Position numbers and translations under genes: made by a program | Shown: one piece after another, positions 33,501 to 42,358 of the stretch | How positions within the stretch are numbered: the stretch's first letter is position 1 | How the letters are laid out: each line of letters starts with the position of its first letter | Assembly (NCBI GenBank): GCA_045637505.1 | Contig: JAZTZO010000020.1 | Coordinates: 1 to 64,000 of the forward strand | Direction of reading: 5' to 3' | DNA length: 64,000 nucleotides | DNA from: RGIG4079 sp045637505 | Lineage (GTDB): Bacteria; Bacteroidota; Bacteroidia; Bacteroidales; Muribaculaceae | Notes under the pieces: model-generated | The model's database searches: none | What the model was told of the DNA's origin: nothing | The model's input: the letters and a program-made list of their open reading frames with translations, nothing else

Positions 33501-35823
33501 AGAATGGGTATCCCACCGAGAAGTGGAATGATGCATCGCGTTTCCAACGAGGGTGGAGAAGTGGCCAACGCTCTTGGTTTTGAGCTGGATTGTAGGCTTT
33601 CATCCCGAGGTCAAAGCGAAGCAAGAAGTATGTGAAATCGAGGCGTATGCCTGCTCCATAGGCACAAGCTATCTGTTTGTAGAATTCGTTAAACTTAAAT
33701 GCACCTCCAGGTTGGTTTTCGTAGTTGCGTATTGTCCAAATGTTGCCAGCGTCAACGAAAAGTGCACCTTCGATTAGCCAGAACAATTTAGCGCGATATT
33801 CAAGGTTGAGGTCGAGGCGAATGTCGCCACATTGATTGATGAAATTATCTACCGAGTTGCGAGAGTCGTAACTACCTGGACCGAGTGTTCTCACTCCCCA
33901 TCCTCTCACGCCATTGGCTCCACCAGCATAGAAACGCTTTTCAAATGGTAACACTTTGGAGTTGCCATAGGGTACACCCACACCGGCTCCAACATGGAAT
34001 GCAAGTGAGTGACGAGGATTGAAGTTGCGAGCATACATGTAGTCGAAGTCGCATTTGAAATATTGAGAATATTGTATGCCAAATATCTTATACACACCAT
34101 CGTCGCGTTTCTGATTAGCGAGCGAAGAAATTGCATATAGAATGTTCCCGGCCAATTCACCACCAGCTCTTAAACTATAAATAGATGGTTGCCATGTTTT
34201 TCGTTGCATAGATGCCGATGGCGAGCGCTTGTTGGTGCGATAAAAATTGTAACCTGTGCGCATGATAAAGTGGTCTTCGTAGCTATATCGTAGCAATGGG
34301 TTTTCGATATCCTCTATGAAACTAAATGTGCTTTTGGGTAGATATACATAGTTGATGTCGATAAAGTCAAATGTGCTACGCTCGGTGTTGTTACGATTTA
34401 CCCAATTGTATTTCCATGCAGCCCCAGCGATGATGCGGGTGTATTCGGGGCGCTCTTGGTAGTTAAATGATAGGGCAAAGTCGGTAGAGGCCTTCATGCG
34501 TTGTTTGAAACTTGTTGACAAGAAAGGACTCATGAATTTAGGGAAACGTATGCCTACCTCGCCAGCAAACTCGGTGTATCTATCATTAATCAATCCCTCA
34601 AGGTCGCCCGATAGGCTTTCATAGGCCATGCGAAACTTTGTGGTCAACTGCTCTGAGCCTTTGGCAAGATTGTGGTGTTGATATGTTGCACCTATCCCAA
34701 ACCCTAAATCGCCTTCAGAGTTTGTGCCTTCTAATTCAAGACTTACGCTTTGTTTTTTGTTTCGCGACAGCAAGATATATGCGTCCATCCATTGTTGACC
34801 AGCAATTTCTCCTATGGGGCGCATCTCGATGTTTATTGATTTCAAGATTGTGAGACGGGCAAGTGATTCGTAGGTGCGGTCAATGGCACGAGCGTTATAT
34901 GGCTGATTGGGCTTAATGAAACATTTCTCTTCGAGCGCTTGTGGTTTTATATAATAGTCATCGCCATATACAAATGTTAGCCCTTTGTACATGATTGTGT
35001 CGCCTTGAATTATTGATGCATTGTTTTTTGTTGCATCAAAGTTGGTTATAAAATATATGTTGCGAATAAAATAAGGCTCGTGTTGTCCTATTATAGTAGT
35101 AGTGTCGCGTTTTGTCTTTGGAGGATTAATGGACATCGTTAAATCCACTCCTTTAGAACCAGCAACAGTGTCGGCTGTGTAGGTGATATATTCTTTAGAG
35201 AAAGCATAGTATCCTCGATTTTTGAGGCGTTGCGATATTAAAGCTCTGTTTTCATCAAGAATATTGCGGTCGAGTAGTTCGCCTGGTCTTATTGCAAATG
35301 AAGCAGTGTCGCGCAACACAATGTTGCGAATGGCAGTGTCGGGGATATCGTAGGTTATTGAAGACACTTTATGAGGCTCGCCAGCGTGAATGATGTAGTT
35401 GACATCAATCTTCTTTTTAGAAGGGCGCGCAAGAGTGTCAACGCTTACACTGGCGTTGAGGTACCCTTTGTTGACCATTGCAAGTTTGAGTTGTTTGGCC
35501 GAAGCATCGGTGAGTTGTTGGTCATAAATCACTGGAGCTTGCCCGAGTTTTTGAAACCAACGATTATGCCATTTAGATGTGTCGCTACCCGAAATGTTGT
35601 AGGTGGCGAGTTGGAGTTTTAGAAAACCAAGAACTTTGTGGTTGGGAATCTGACGCAAATAGTTGTGTAACTCCGACGATGTTACATCTTTGGTGTCTTC
35701 AACCGTTATAGAGACCTCATTTACGAGGTATTTTCCATCGGGGACATGCTTGGTAGAGCTACAACTCCATAGAAAAGCTGTAACTACACATAATAAAATG
35801 ATTTTATAGGAGTAAAATCTCAT
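33499..35823 (-). CDS. BamA/TamA-like outer-membrane lipoprotein
   Basis: 774 residues from the ATG at 35823. The lipobox LWSC puts the acylated Cys at residue 21, an unusual feature for Omp85 proteins but common to this Bacteroidetes branch (SCSSTKHVPDGKYLVNEV). Two or three POTRA-like domains (~25-330) precede a C-terminal 16-strand barrel (~370-774) with the Omp85 signature near FEKRFYAGGANGVRGWGVRTLGPG and the final aromatic F. It probably inserts or exports outer-membrane components. An in-frame ATG eight codons upstream is less likely because it spoils the signal peptide. Confidence 0.87.
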   Translation of the reverse strand: MRFYSYKIILLCVVTAFLWSCSSTKHVPDGKYLVNEVSITVEDTKDVTSSELHNYLRQIPNHKVLGFLKLQLATYNISGSDTSKWHNRWFQKLGQAPVIYDQQLTDASAKQLKLAMVNKGYLNASVSVDTLARPSKKKIDVNYIIHAGEPHKVSSITYDIPDTAIRNIVLRDTASFAIRPGELLDRNILDENRALISQRLKNRGYYAFSKEYITYTADTVAGSKGVDLTMSINPPKTKRDTTTIIGQHEPYFIRNIYFITNFDATKNNASIIQGDTIMYKGLTFVYGDDYYIKPQALEEKCFIKPNQPYNARAIDRTYESLARLTILKSINIEMRPIGEIAGQQWMDAYILLSRNKKQSVSLELEGTNSEGDLGFGIGATYQHHNLAKGSEQLTTKFRMAYESLSGDLEGLINDRYTEFAGEVGIRFPKFMSPFLSTSFKQRMKASTDFALSFNYQERPEYTRIIAGAAWKYNWVNRNNTERSTFDFIDINYVYLPKSTFSFIEDIENPLLRYSYEDHFIMRTGYNFYRTNKRSPSASMQRKTWQPSIYSLRAGGELAGNILYAISSLANQKRDDGVYKIFGIQYSQYFKCDFDYMYARNFNPRHSLAFHVGAGVGVPYGNSKVLPFEKRFYAGGANGVRGWGVRTLGPGSYDSRNSVDNFINQCGDIRLDLNLEYRAKLFWLIEGALFVDAGNIWTIRNYENQPGGAFKFNEFYKQIACAYGAGIRLDFTYFLLRFDLGMKAYNPAQNQERWPLLHPRWKRDASFHFSVGYPF

Positions 35824-35844
35824 TAAAATACCCGTTTTCGTCCA

Positions 35845-35876
35845 CAAAGTTAGTGTAATTTTATTGATTGCGAAAA
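35845..35876 (-). promoter_or_regulatory. Promoter of the BamA-like/gph/kinase operon
   Basis: On the minus strand TAACTTTG (35852 down to 35845) with TTTC at the expected -33 spacing. The start near 35839 gives a short leader. A plus-strand TATTTTTG at 35896-35903 is a likely -7 box for the divergent glycosyltransferase gene. Confidence 0.55.
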
Positions 35877-35925
35877 ATCATTGAAAGATATTTGCTATTT
35901 TTGCATAGCAAAACAGATGTGAGTA

Positions 35926-37062
35926 ATGCAAAAGAAGAGAAAAATCATACGAGCCACTACTGTTCCCACTTCGCTTGAAACATTCTGCAAGGATATGCTA
36001 CGAGAACTAAATCAGCAATATGAAGTTGTTGCTGTGTCATCGCCATTGCCCGAATTGGATGTGGTGGCAACACGAGAAGGGGTGCGCACTATTGCCGTGA
36101 AAATGGAACGGCGTATATCGGTGAAAAACGATATAAAATCGTTGTGGCAAATGTATAAAGTGATGCGCCGTGAACGCCCATGGATGGTGCATAGCATGAC
36201 ACCAAAGGCTGGGTTGATGTGTATGGTGGCTGCATGGCTTGCTCGTGTGCCTCGAAGGGTGCACACTTTTACCGGATTAGTGTGGCCCACAGCTACCGGT
36301 TTAAATCGTATGATATTGAAAACGACCGACCGCATATTGTGTGCATGTGCAACTCACGTAATACCCGAGGGTAACGGGGTGAAAAACGATTTGATTAAAG
36401 GTAAAATAACCCGTAAACCCATGAAAGTCTTGGCTAATGGGAATGTGCGAGGAATCGAATTGCAACACTATTGTCGCACAGCCGAGGTTGAAGAGGAGGC
36501 TGCAAAGATAAGAAAGGAAGGAGTTCTTACATTTGTGTTTATTGGCCGATTAGTGCGCGACAAAGGTATTCATGAACTTGTTGAGGCATTTGTGAGATTA
36601 AACAAGGAAAATCCTCACACTCGATTGGTGCTCGTGGGAAGAACCGAAGCAGAGTTGGACCCTCTAAATGAAGAGACTCAACATATAATTGACACTCATG
36701 ATGCAATCGAAGCTGTTGGCTCGCAAAAAGATGTGCGCCCATGGCTTGCAGCGTCAGATGTGTTGGCATTCCCAAGTTATCGCGAAGGATTTCCTAATGT
36801 GGTGATTGAGGCAGGAGCAATGGGGTTGCCTTCAATCGTGACTAATATCAACGGATGTAATGAAATAATTATACCAGGAGAAAATGGTGTGATAATACCG
36901 CCTCGTGATGCCGATGCATTGTATGAAGCAATGAAAGACTTGTGTGAAGACGATGAAAAGCGGGGCTATCTTACAAAAAATGCTCGTGAATCGGTTGCTT
37001 CGCGCTTTGATTGTCAAATAGTGCGCCGTGCGCTGTATGATTTTTATGCATCACTCGAGTGA
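35926..37062 (+). CDS. Family 4 glycosyltransferase (GT-B)
   Basis: 378 residues. GT-B fold with N-terminal half containing HSMTPKAGLMCMVAAWLARVP and a C-terminal nucleotide-sugar domain with FVFIGRLVRDKGIHELVEAF, the DVLAFPSYREGFPNVVIEAGAMGLP motif that carries the EX7E element, and PGENGVIIPPRD. It resembles capsule or lipopolysaccharide transferases, but stands away from the polysaccharide locus, so the acceptor is unknown. Soluble or peripheral on the inner membrane. Confidence 0.87.
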   Translation: MQKKRKIIRATTVPTSLETFCKDMLRELNQQYEVVAVSSPLPELDVVATREGVRTIAVKMERRISVKNDIKSLWQMYKVMRRERPWMVHSMTPKAGLMCMVAAWLARVPRRVHTFTGLVWPTATGLNRMILKTTDRILCACATHVIPEGNGVKNDLIKGKITRKPMKVLANGNVRGIELQHYCRTAEVEEEAAKIRKEGVLTFVFIGRLVRDKGIHELVEAFVRLNKENPHTRLVLVGRTEAELDPLNEETQHIIDTHDAIEAVGSQKDVRPWLAASDVLAFPSYREGFPNVVIEAGAMGLPSIVTNINGCNEIIIPGENGVIIPPRDADALYEAMKDLCEDDEKRGYLTKNARESVASRFDCQIVRRALYDFYASLE

Positions 37063-37076
37063 AATAGATTTAAACA

Positions 37077-37108
37077 GTTGCCTATCATCGGCAAAATGAC
37101 TAACTTTG
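37077..37108 (+). promoter_or_regulatory. ruvX-def promoter
   Basis: GTTG at 37077-37080, 20 bases, TAACTTTG at 37101-37108. Transcription should start at about 37113-37115, which is the GTG start codon of ruvX. Confidence 0.7.
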
Positions 37109-37112
37109 CATT

Positions 37113-37535
37113 GTGGGACGATTGTTATCAATAGACTATGGGCGTAAGCGTTGCGGCATTGCCGTGACCGACTCGTTGTGTATTGTGGCAAATGGATTAA
37201 CCACTGTGCCCACTCACACATTGATTGATTTTATTAAGAATTATGTAGCGACAGAGCCTGTTGATAAAATCATAGTGGGCCATCCCACCACAATGCGTGG
37301 CGAAGACTCGGAGTCGATGAAATATATAACCCCCGGCATTAATCGATTGAAAAAAGAATTGCCCAATATCCCAGTGGAGTTTTGGGATGAACGGTTTACC
37401 TCGGTACTCGCTCATCGCTCAATGCTCGATGGTGGAATGAAGAAAATGGCGCGACGAGATAAAGCTATTGTTGACGAAATCTCGGCCACGATTATACTTA
37501 ATGATTATTTGCAAAGTAAAACATATAATACATGA
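37113..37535 (+). CDS. ruvX: Putative pre-16S rRNA nuclease / Holliday junction resolvase-like YqgF
   Basis: 140 residues, RNase H-like fold. The catalytic Asp is in LLSIDYGRKRCGIAVTD, followed by VGHPTTMRG, FWDERFTS and VDEISATIILNDYL with the last acidic residue. YqgF matures the 5' end of 16S rRNA in E. coli. The start is GTG at 37113: an in-frame stop lies 12 bases upstream (37101), so only this GTG or a TTG at 37122 can serve. The stop overlaps the def start by four bases (ATGA). Confidence 0.9.
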   Translation: MGRLLSIDYGRKRCGIAVTDSLCIVANGLTTVPTHTLIDFIKNYVATEPVDKIIVGHPTTMRGEDSESMKYITPGINRLKKELPNIPVEFWDERFTSVLAHRSMLDGGMKKMARRDKAIVDEISATIILNDYLQSKTYNT

Positions 37536-38098
37536 AATTACCAGTATATTTATATGGGCACCCAGTGCTCCGCAAGGTTTCGGAAGATATTACCCCCGAT
37601 TACCCCGATTTGAAAACACTCCTTGACAACATGTATGAAACGATGTATGCATCGGAAGGGGTAGGGCTTGCTGCGCCTCAAATAGGTCGCAATGACCGCA
37701 TCGTGGTGATTGATGCCGATCCTGTGGCTGAAAATTTCCCCGAGTGTGCAGGACGAAAACTTACACTCATTAACCCTGAAATTGAAATTTTAGATGGCGA
37801 AGAGGTTACTCGTGGCGAAGGATGTTTGAGTCTTCCCGGATTGTCGGAGAATGTGAATCGTGTAGAGCACATTCGTCTTCGTTGGCTTGATGAGAATTTC
37901 CAACCTCACGAAGAAGAGATGAGTGGTTTCCTTGCGCGTATAGTGCAACATGAGTGTGACCACCTTGAGGGTAAACTTTATATCGACCATGTGTCGTTGA
38001 TTCGCAAGCAACTTATTCGCGGTAAACTCAATAATATTATCGACGGAAAAATTCGATGTGATTACCAAGTGCGTTATGCACCCAAAAAACGAAAATAA
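37532..38098 (+). CDS. def: Peptide deformylase
   Basis: 188 residues. It removes the formyl group from nascent proteins. The three motifs are complete: GVGLAAPQIG (42-52), EGCLSLP with metal ligand C98, and QHECDHLEG with H140, E141 and H144. The four-base overlap with ruvX implies coupled translation. Confidence 0.96.
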   Translation: MKLPVYLYGHPVLRKVSEDITPDYPDLKTLLDNMYETMYASEGVGLAAPQIGRNDRIVVIDADPVAENFPECAGRKLTLINPEIEILDGEEVTRGEGCLSLPGLSENVNRVEHIRLRWLDENFQPHEEEMSGFLARIVQHECDHLEGKLYIDHVSLIRKQLIRGKLNNIIDGKIRCDYQVRYAPKKRK

Positions 38099-38127
38099 TT
38101 AATAATAAATCATCTACCATAACAATT

Positions 38128-39813
38128 ATGGCCGACGACAAAAAAGTAATATTCTCAATGGTGGGAGTGAGTAAAATTTATCCTCCCCAAAAACAAGTAT
38201 TGAAAAACATTTATCTATCATTCTTCTATGGTGCTAAAATTGGTATCATCGGTTTGAATGGTTCGGGTAAATCATCTTTGTTGAAAATTATCGCAGGTAT
38301 TGATAAGAGTTATCAAGGCGAAGTGGTGTTCTCTCCAGGTTACTCGGTGGGGTATCTCGAACAAGAACCACAACTCGACGCCGATAAAACTGTGATTGAA
38401 GTAGTGCGTGAAGGTGTGCAACCAATCATGGACCTTCTTGCCGAATTTGACCAAGTAAATGCTGCGTTCTGTGATCCCGATGTGCTTGAAGATCCCGACA
38501 AAATGGATGCTTTGATTGCTTGTCAAGCCGAGTTGCAAGATAAACTCGATGCTGCCGACGCTTGGAATATCGATAGCAAACTTGAGCGTGCAATGGATGC
38601 CCTTCAATGTCCTCCCGATGACCAAACAATAGGCACTCTATCGGGTGGTGAGCGCCGTCGTGTAGCTCTTTGTCGCTTATTGCTTCAACAACCCGATGTA
38701 TTGTTGCTCGATGAGCCTACCAACCACCTCGATGCTGAATCAATCGATTGGCTCGAACAACACTTGCAACAATATCCCGGTACTGTAATCGCGATTACTC
38801 ACGACCGTTACTTCCTCGATCATGTGGCAGGTTGGATTCTTGAGCTTGACCGTGGTGAAGGTATTCCCTGGAAAGGCAATTACTCTTCTTGGCTTGAACA
38901 AAAAACCAAACGCATGGCTCAAGAAGAAAAACAAGCAAGTAAGCGTCGCAAAACTCTTGAACGCGAACTTGAGTGGGTGCGTATGGCTCCCAAAGCACGC
39001 CAAGCCAAGGGTAAAGCGCGTCTTTCATCTTACGACCGCTTGTTGAATGAAGACCAAAAAGAGCGTGAAGAGCGTCTTGAAATATTTATCCCTAACGGAC
39101 CTCGTCTCGGAAACAAGGTAATAGAGGCCTCTTCATTGGCTAAAGCATATGGAAAAAAACAATTGTTTAAAGACCTCAACTTCTCATTGCCACCTAACGG
39201 CATTGTAGGTGTTATCGGTCCTAATGGTGCAGGTAAAACTACATTGTTCCGTCTTATCATGGGGCAAGAGCAACCCGATGCAGGTACATTTGACGTGGGC
39301 GAAACTGTGAAAATCGCTTATGTTGACCAACGCCACCACGACCTCCTTCCCGAAAAATCGGTCTATGAGGTAATATCTCAAGGCGTAGAATCGTTCCGCA
39401 TGGGTGGCCGCGATGTAAATGCTCGCGCTTATCTTTCTAAATTCAATTTCTCGGGAGCTGACCAAGAAAAGAAAATCGGTGTGCTTTCGGGTGGTGAACG
39501 CAATCGCCTTCACCTTGCTATGGCATTGAAAGAAGAGGGCAATGTGTTGCTTCTCGACGAACCTACCAATGATATTGATGTGAATACACTTCGTGCTCTC
39601 GAAGAAGGTCTTGACGACTTTGCCGGATGTGCAGTAGTTGTGAGTCACGACCGTTGGTTTCTCGACCGCATTTGCACGCACATCCTTTCATTTGAAGGAG
39701 ATGGTGAAGTGGTGTATTTTGAAGGTTCATATTCTGATTATGAAGAATTTAAAAAAGCCCATAACGGAGGCAAAGAACCCCCTCGTCGTCGCTATCGCAA
39801 ATTGATGGAATAA
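38128..39813 (+). CDS. ettA: Energy-dependent translational throttle protein EttA (ABC-F)
   Basis: 561 residues, two ABC domains without membrane parts. Site 1: GLNGSGKSSL, LSGGERRRVALCRLLL, LLLDEPTNHLD. Site 2: GPNGAGKTTL, LSGGERNRLHLAMAL, LLLDEPTNDIDV. The charged P-site tRNA-interaction linker lies between them (KRMAQEEKQASKRRKTLERELEW). NDIDV instead of NHLD in the second site is typical of EttA rather than other ABC-F members. It gates the ribosome by ATP/ADP status. Confidence 0.94.
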   Translation: MADDKKVIFSMVGVSKIYPPQKQVLKNIYLSFFYGAKIGIIGLNGSGKSSLLKIIAGIDKSYQGEVVFSPGYSVGYLEQEPQLDADKTVIEVVREGVQPIMDLLAEFDQVNAAFCDPDVLEDPDKMDALIACQAELQDKLDAADAWNIDSKLERAMDALQCPPDDQTIGTLSGGERRRVALCRLLLQQPDVLLLDEPTNHLDAESIDWLEQHLQQYPGTVIAITHDRYFLDHVAGWILELDRGEGIPWKGNYSSWLEQKTKRMAQEEKQASKRRKTLERELEWVRMAPKARQAKGKARLSSYDRLLNEDQKEREERLEIFIPNGPRLGNKVIEASSLAKAYGKKQLFKDLNFSLPPNGIVGVIGPNGAGKTTLFRLIMGQEQPDAGTFDVGETVKIAYVDQRHHDLLPEKSVYEVISQGVESFRMGGRDVNARAYLSKFNFSGADQEKKIGVLSGGERNRLHLAMALKEEGNVLLLDEPTNDIDVNTLRALEEGLDDFAGCAVVVSHDRWFLDRICTHILSFEGDGEVVYFEGSYSDYEEFKKAHNGGKEPPRRRYRKLME

Positions 39814-39835
39814 ATTTCAATAGGTATATTGCTAC

Positions 39836-39880
39836 GCAAGGAGATGTGTTTAAATAAATACATCTCCTTGCTCGTTTTTT
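39836..39880 (+). terminator. ettA terminator
   Basis: GCAAGGAGATGT (39836-39847) pairs perfectly with ACATCTCCTTGC (39860-39871), followed by TCGTTTTTT. Confidence 0.92.
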
Positions 39881-39883
39881 AGT

Positions 39884-40035
39884 TTATTCATCAAAATCAC
39901 GCAATGTTGCATATATGTCGCGGTGAGATTTATCGTTATATTTCTTGCGAGTGCCATCGAAATCATCACCTTGAGGATGCAACATGCCGCTACCACAAGG
40001 AGAAACTTTAGTGTCATTTGTTTGCAAATTGTCAT
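39884..40035 (-). other. Candidate small protein gene with frameshift at its start
   Basis: An ATG at 40035 opens after a typical A-rich upstream region, but its frame gives a Cys/Ile/Met-rich product unlike a real protein. One frame over, from TTG at 40027, a 47-codon frame reads with natural composition (TNDTKVSPCGSGMLHPQG, then DDFDGTRKKYNDKSHRD, ending LRDFDE) and stops at 39884, just behind the ettA terminator. Adding one base after the ATG would join the two. It could be a TTG-started small protein, a fresh pseudogene or chance. Confidence 0.35.
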
Positions 40036-40154
40036 AGTTATGGTGTTTTTTGTTGACAAAGGATAATTTTATGTTTAATAAATGTTTCTAATGTTTAAAG
40101 TAGTTAAATTTATTGGGGTGATATGGTTGATATGTGAATATTTGTGAATATATG

Positions 40155-40186
40155 TTTGTGTATTAAAAAAGAAATAATTACATTTG
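40155..40186 (+). promoter_or_regulatory. Promoter of the candidate noncoding RNA
   Basis: TTTG at 40155-40158, 20 bases, TACATTTG at 40179-40186, a perfect consensus match with no protein start downstream for over 1 kb on this strand. Confidence 0.75.
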
Positions 40187-40192
40187 TAATTC

Positions 40193-40448
40193 ATAACGGT
40201 AACTACCATTGCTAATTCCTTGGGCTAATTAATTATTTTACGCATAAATGGACTAGGAAAAGGCAAGATTCTATTTAAACGTTGAGAAACGTAGTAGATT
40301 GAATTTAAGTGTAGTATAATGTAAGTATGATATAATCTCTACACTTAAAGTTACTATAAAACAGCTATCTTTAGAATCACAAATCATGCCTTTTGGCTTT
40401 AGTCCAGCAGCTCCCTGATTGAAGGGAGCTTCCGGACAATTTTTTTTA
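40193..40448 (+). ncRNA. Candidate structured noncoding RNA, about 255 nt
   Basis: It runs from a consensus promoter to a terminator and has no plausible reading frame. Long-range helices fit one another: TGGACTA (40249-40255) with TAGTCCA (40400-40406); AAAAGGCA and GATT (40258-40270) with AATC and TGCCTTTT (40383-40394); and an inner perfect 11-bp helix TTTAAGTGTAG (40304-40314) with CTACACTTAAA (40339-40349). ACGTT/AACGT gives a small hairpin near 40280. The rod-like shape and size would suit a 6S-like RNA, but I cannot recognise the family by sequence. It fills the gap between ettA and the nuclease gene. Confidence 0.6.
40403..40448 (+). terminator. Terminator of the noncoding RNA
   Basis: AGCTCCCT (40409-40416) pairs with AGGGAGCT (40423-40430), the stem is extended by TCC/GGA, and eight T follow at 40440-40447. 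Confidence 0.88.
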
Positions 40449-40480
40449 CCACATTTAGATTTAGAGTGAACATAATAATA

Positions 40481-40508
40481 AAGGTGTATCTTTGTTGAGA
40501 TACACCTT
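40481..40508 (-). terminator. Terminator of the PD-(D/E)XK nuclease gene
   Basis: AAGGTGTATCT (40481-40491) pairs perfectly with AGATACACCTT (40498-40508). On the minus strand a T-rich TATTATTATG follows. Confidence 0.7.
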
Positions 40509-40538
40509 GTTGTATATAGTCACAGATGTGTTGTGTGC

Positions 40539-41276
40539 CTATCGGTTGTTGGCGTAGTTGTTGAGGATTGCTATAACTTCCTTGCGTAGATATGGGATGT
40601 CGATGAGATGATATCGGCCGTTGTTGGGGTGGAACACTGCGAGTCGGTTTTGGCTCACATGTATATCATATTTTTGCTCGAGAATGTAACGATACATGCT
40701 CACTTGCAACGCATAGTGATAGTAGGTAGTATCGGATAGGTGCGACACGGGAGCGAGGGCTTTTTTGCCCCAAGGGCTCTCTTTTTCAATCACTCCATTC
40801 TGAACGAGTTTTTCGCTGCGTTTCCAGTCATAGATGGTGAAAACGCCGTTTTGATACTCAAGAAAGTCGAGAGTGCCGGCTACGCCATACTCTTCAAAGT
40901 ATATTTGCCATTCGGTGCGATAGGGGTGTAGTGTGTGCTCTTTGGTAAATTGAAGGAATAAGTCGAAAGTCTCATCACTTTCGCTGTTGATTCCCATATA
41001 ATATTTTTCAATCTTGTCGTGCATGGCGGTGCCAAGTTCGCAAGCAAGTTGAGCTTTAGCAGCCCATTGCGCTTTTAGTGCTTCGGCGGTAGTGCCAAGC
41101 TGGATGGCTTTTTTTGCAGCCCAATAGTCGGCATCAAATTTTGGGAAACAATCTTCGATGAGAGTGGTGACTGAAATTAATTCCTTGCCGTTGATGCTGT
41201 ACTTGTGTGCTTCTTCGTTGAAATGGATTAGAGAATCGCGTTCGTGAGAGTTTGCTTTGTTGTATTCTTGTGTCAT
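40539..41276 (-). CDS. PD-(D/E)XK nuclease-superfamily protein
   Basis: 245 residues. The fold is that of the RecB/Cas4/lambda-exonuclease group: an early SVTTLIEDCFPKFD, a GTAMHDKIEKY helix with the conserved His, the catalytic Asp in AGTLDFLEYQNG, the (D/E)XK strand IYDWKRS, and the motif ALQVSMYRYIL of the QXXXY type. No Cys cluster for iron-sulfur is seen. It probably acts on DNA in repair, but stands alone without helicase partners. A TATCTTTG box on the minus strand (41293-41300) is a likely -7 element. Confidence 0.75.
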   Translation of the reverse strand: MTQEYNKANSHERDSLIHFNEEAHKYSINGKELISVTTLIEDCFPKFDADYWAAKKAIQLGTTAEALKAQWAAKAQLACELGTAMHDKIEKYYMGINSESDETFDLFLQFTKEHTLHPYRTEWQIYFEEYGVAGTLDFLEYQNGVFTIYDWKRSEKLVQNGVIEKESPWGKKALAPVSHLSDTTYYHYALQVSMYRYILEQKYDIHVSQNRLAVFHPNNGRYHLIDIPYLRKEVIAILNNYANNR

Positions 41277-41328
41277 AGTTATGTATTTTTTGCAAAGATA
41301 GTGAAAAGAGATTATTTGAGATTGTTGT

Positions 41329-41359
41329 TTTGTTTAAAAATGTGGAATTGTTATCTTTG
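41329..41359 (+). promoter_or_regulatory. Promoter of the 41384/HD gene pair
   Basis: TTTG at 41329-41332, 19 bases, TATCTTTG at 41352-41359; start near 41365, leader about 20 bases. Confidence 0.7.
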
Positions 41360-41383
41360 TGAAAAATATTAATCAAGAAATTC

Positions 41384-42358
41384 ATGAAAAAGATTTTGTT
41401 TTACGTGTGTTTTAGTGTGATAAGTCTATGTTTATCGGCTCAGTCGCAATTAATGATTGAGATTGATGGGAATTCGCATGATGAGAATTTGCAGGCTTTA
41501 CAACCGGACCGATTTGTGGTGGGATGTGAGTGCTGGGGAGGTAGTCATGGTGGAGATGCTGTATATTTAGTAGATGAATATGACTCGTATGTGTTGATAT
41601 ATAATGAGTTTGAAAAAGAAAAATGTGTACAGCGTAAATTGGTAATCCCGCAAAATGTTGCTATGTTGATTAACTCAATAATAACATCCTCGGTGGAGAC
41701 TGCTATGCCTCAAAAGGAAGGGCTAGATTATTCTAATTCTGAACAAGTAAACTATTCTTTCTATAAAGATAAAGAAACAAAGGCATTTATGAAAAATCCA
41801 ATTGAAAATACTACATGTGAAAGGTTGAAGATGTTTTATGTAACTCTTTGTAATGCAGTGAAGAGCGAAGAAATGGGTAAATTGTCAGATTCAATGCAAC
41901 ATCTTCAAATGTTAGATAGAGACCTTAAAAGTCTATATCTAATAGATTGCTATAAGCCATCTTGTGGAATAATGACCCAAATGAGTCGTGACTTTATTGT
42001 AAATACAATGACAATGGGGCGTGCTACAATAAATCTGGCGATAGAGGCTCCTCGTGAGTTGAGTGATAATCGTGAAGTGTTAATGGAATATAGTGAAAAG
42101 AATATGCAAAAATATCAATCTTTGTTGATTGATTGTTGTCAATGGCAGTTGTTTAATCAGCCAAAAGATTTGTATATAGAATTAATTTTCACCGATGAAG
42201 AAGTTAAACACAATTTGATTATAGAAGCTTCTGGTTTTTATGGTGGTGCATATATAGTTATTTTGCCTAAAGATAAATTTAGTTTAGAGGGGATAAAGGA
42301 ATCGTTAACTAAAGTATTTTCTTATTCGGAGATAGGGGAGTATCATGTGGAGTTCTGA
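41384..42358 (+). CDS. Unknown secreted protein
   Basis: 324 residues. Residues 1-20 are a signal peptide (FYVCFSVISLCLSAQS). The mature part is mixed alpha/beta with no recognised domain; a DCYKPSCG segment holds two of its few cysteines. The last third (DLYIELIFTDEEVKHNLII and following) looks like a beta-sandwich or alpha-beta repeat. Its 3' end overlaps or abuts the HD-domain gene, so the two are coupled. Confidence 0.7.
   Translation: MKKILFYVCFSVISLCLSAQSQLMIEIDGNSHDENLQALQPDRFVVGCECWGGSHGGDAVYLVDEYDSYVLIYNEFEKEKCVQRKLVIPQNVAMLINSIITSSVETAMPQKEGLDYSNSEQVNYSFYKDKETKAFMKNPIENTTCERLKMFYVTLCNAVKSEEMGKLSDSMQHLQMLDRDLKSLYLIDCYKPSCGIMTQMSRDFIVNTMTMGRATINLAIEAPRELSDNREVLMEYSEKNMQKYQSLLIDCCQWQLFNQPKDLYIELIFTDEEVKHNLIIEASGFYGGAYIVILPKDKFSLEGIKESLTKVFSYSEIGEYHVEF

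Noticed and set aside
39850..40059. 69-codon minus-strand frame from 40059 behind ettA
   Set aside because: Its Met/Ile/Cys-rich product looks like a shifted reading; a neighbouring frame has the natural composition, reported as a candidate instead.
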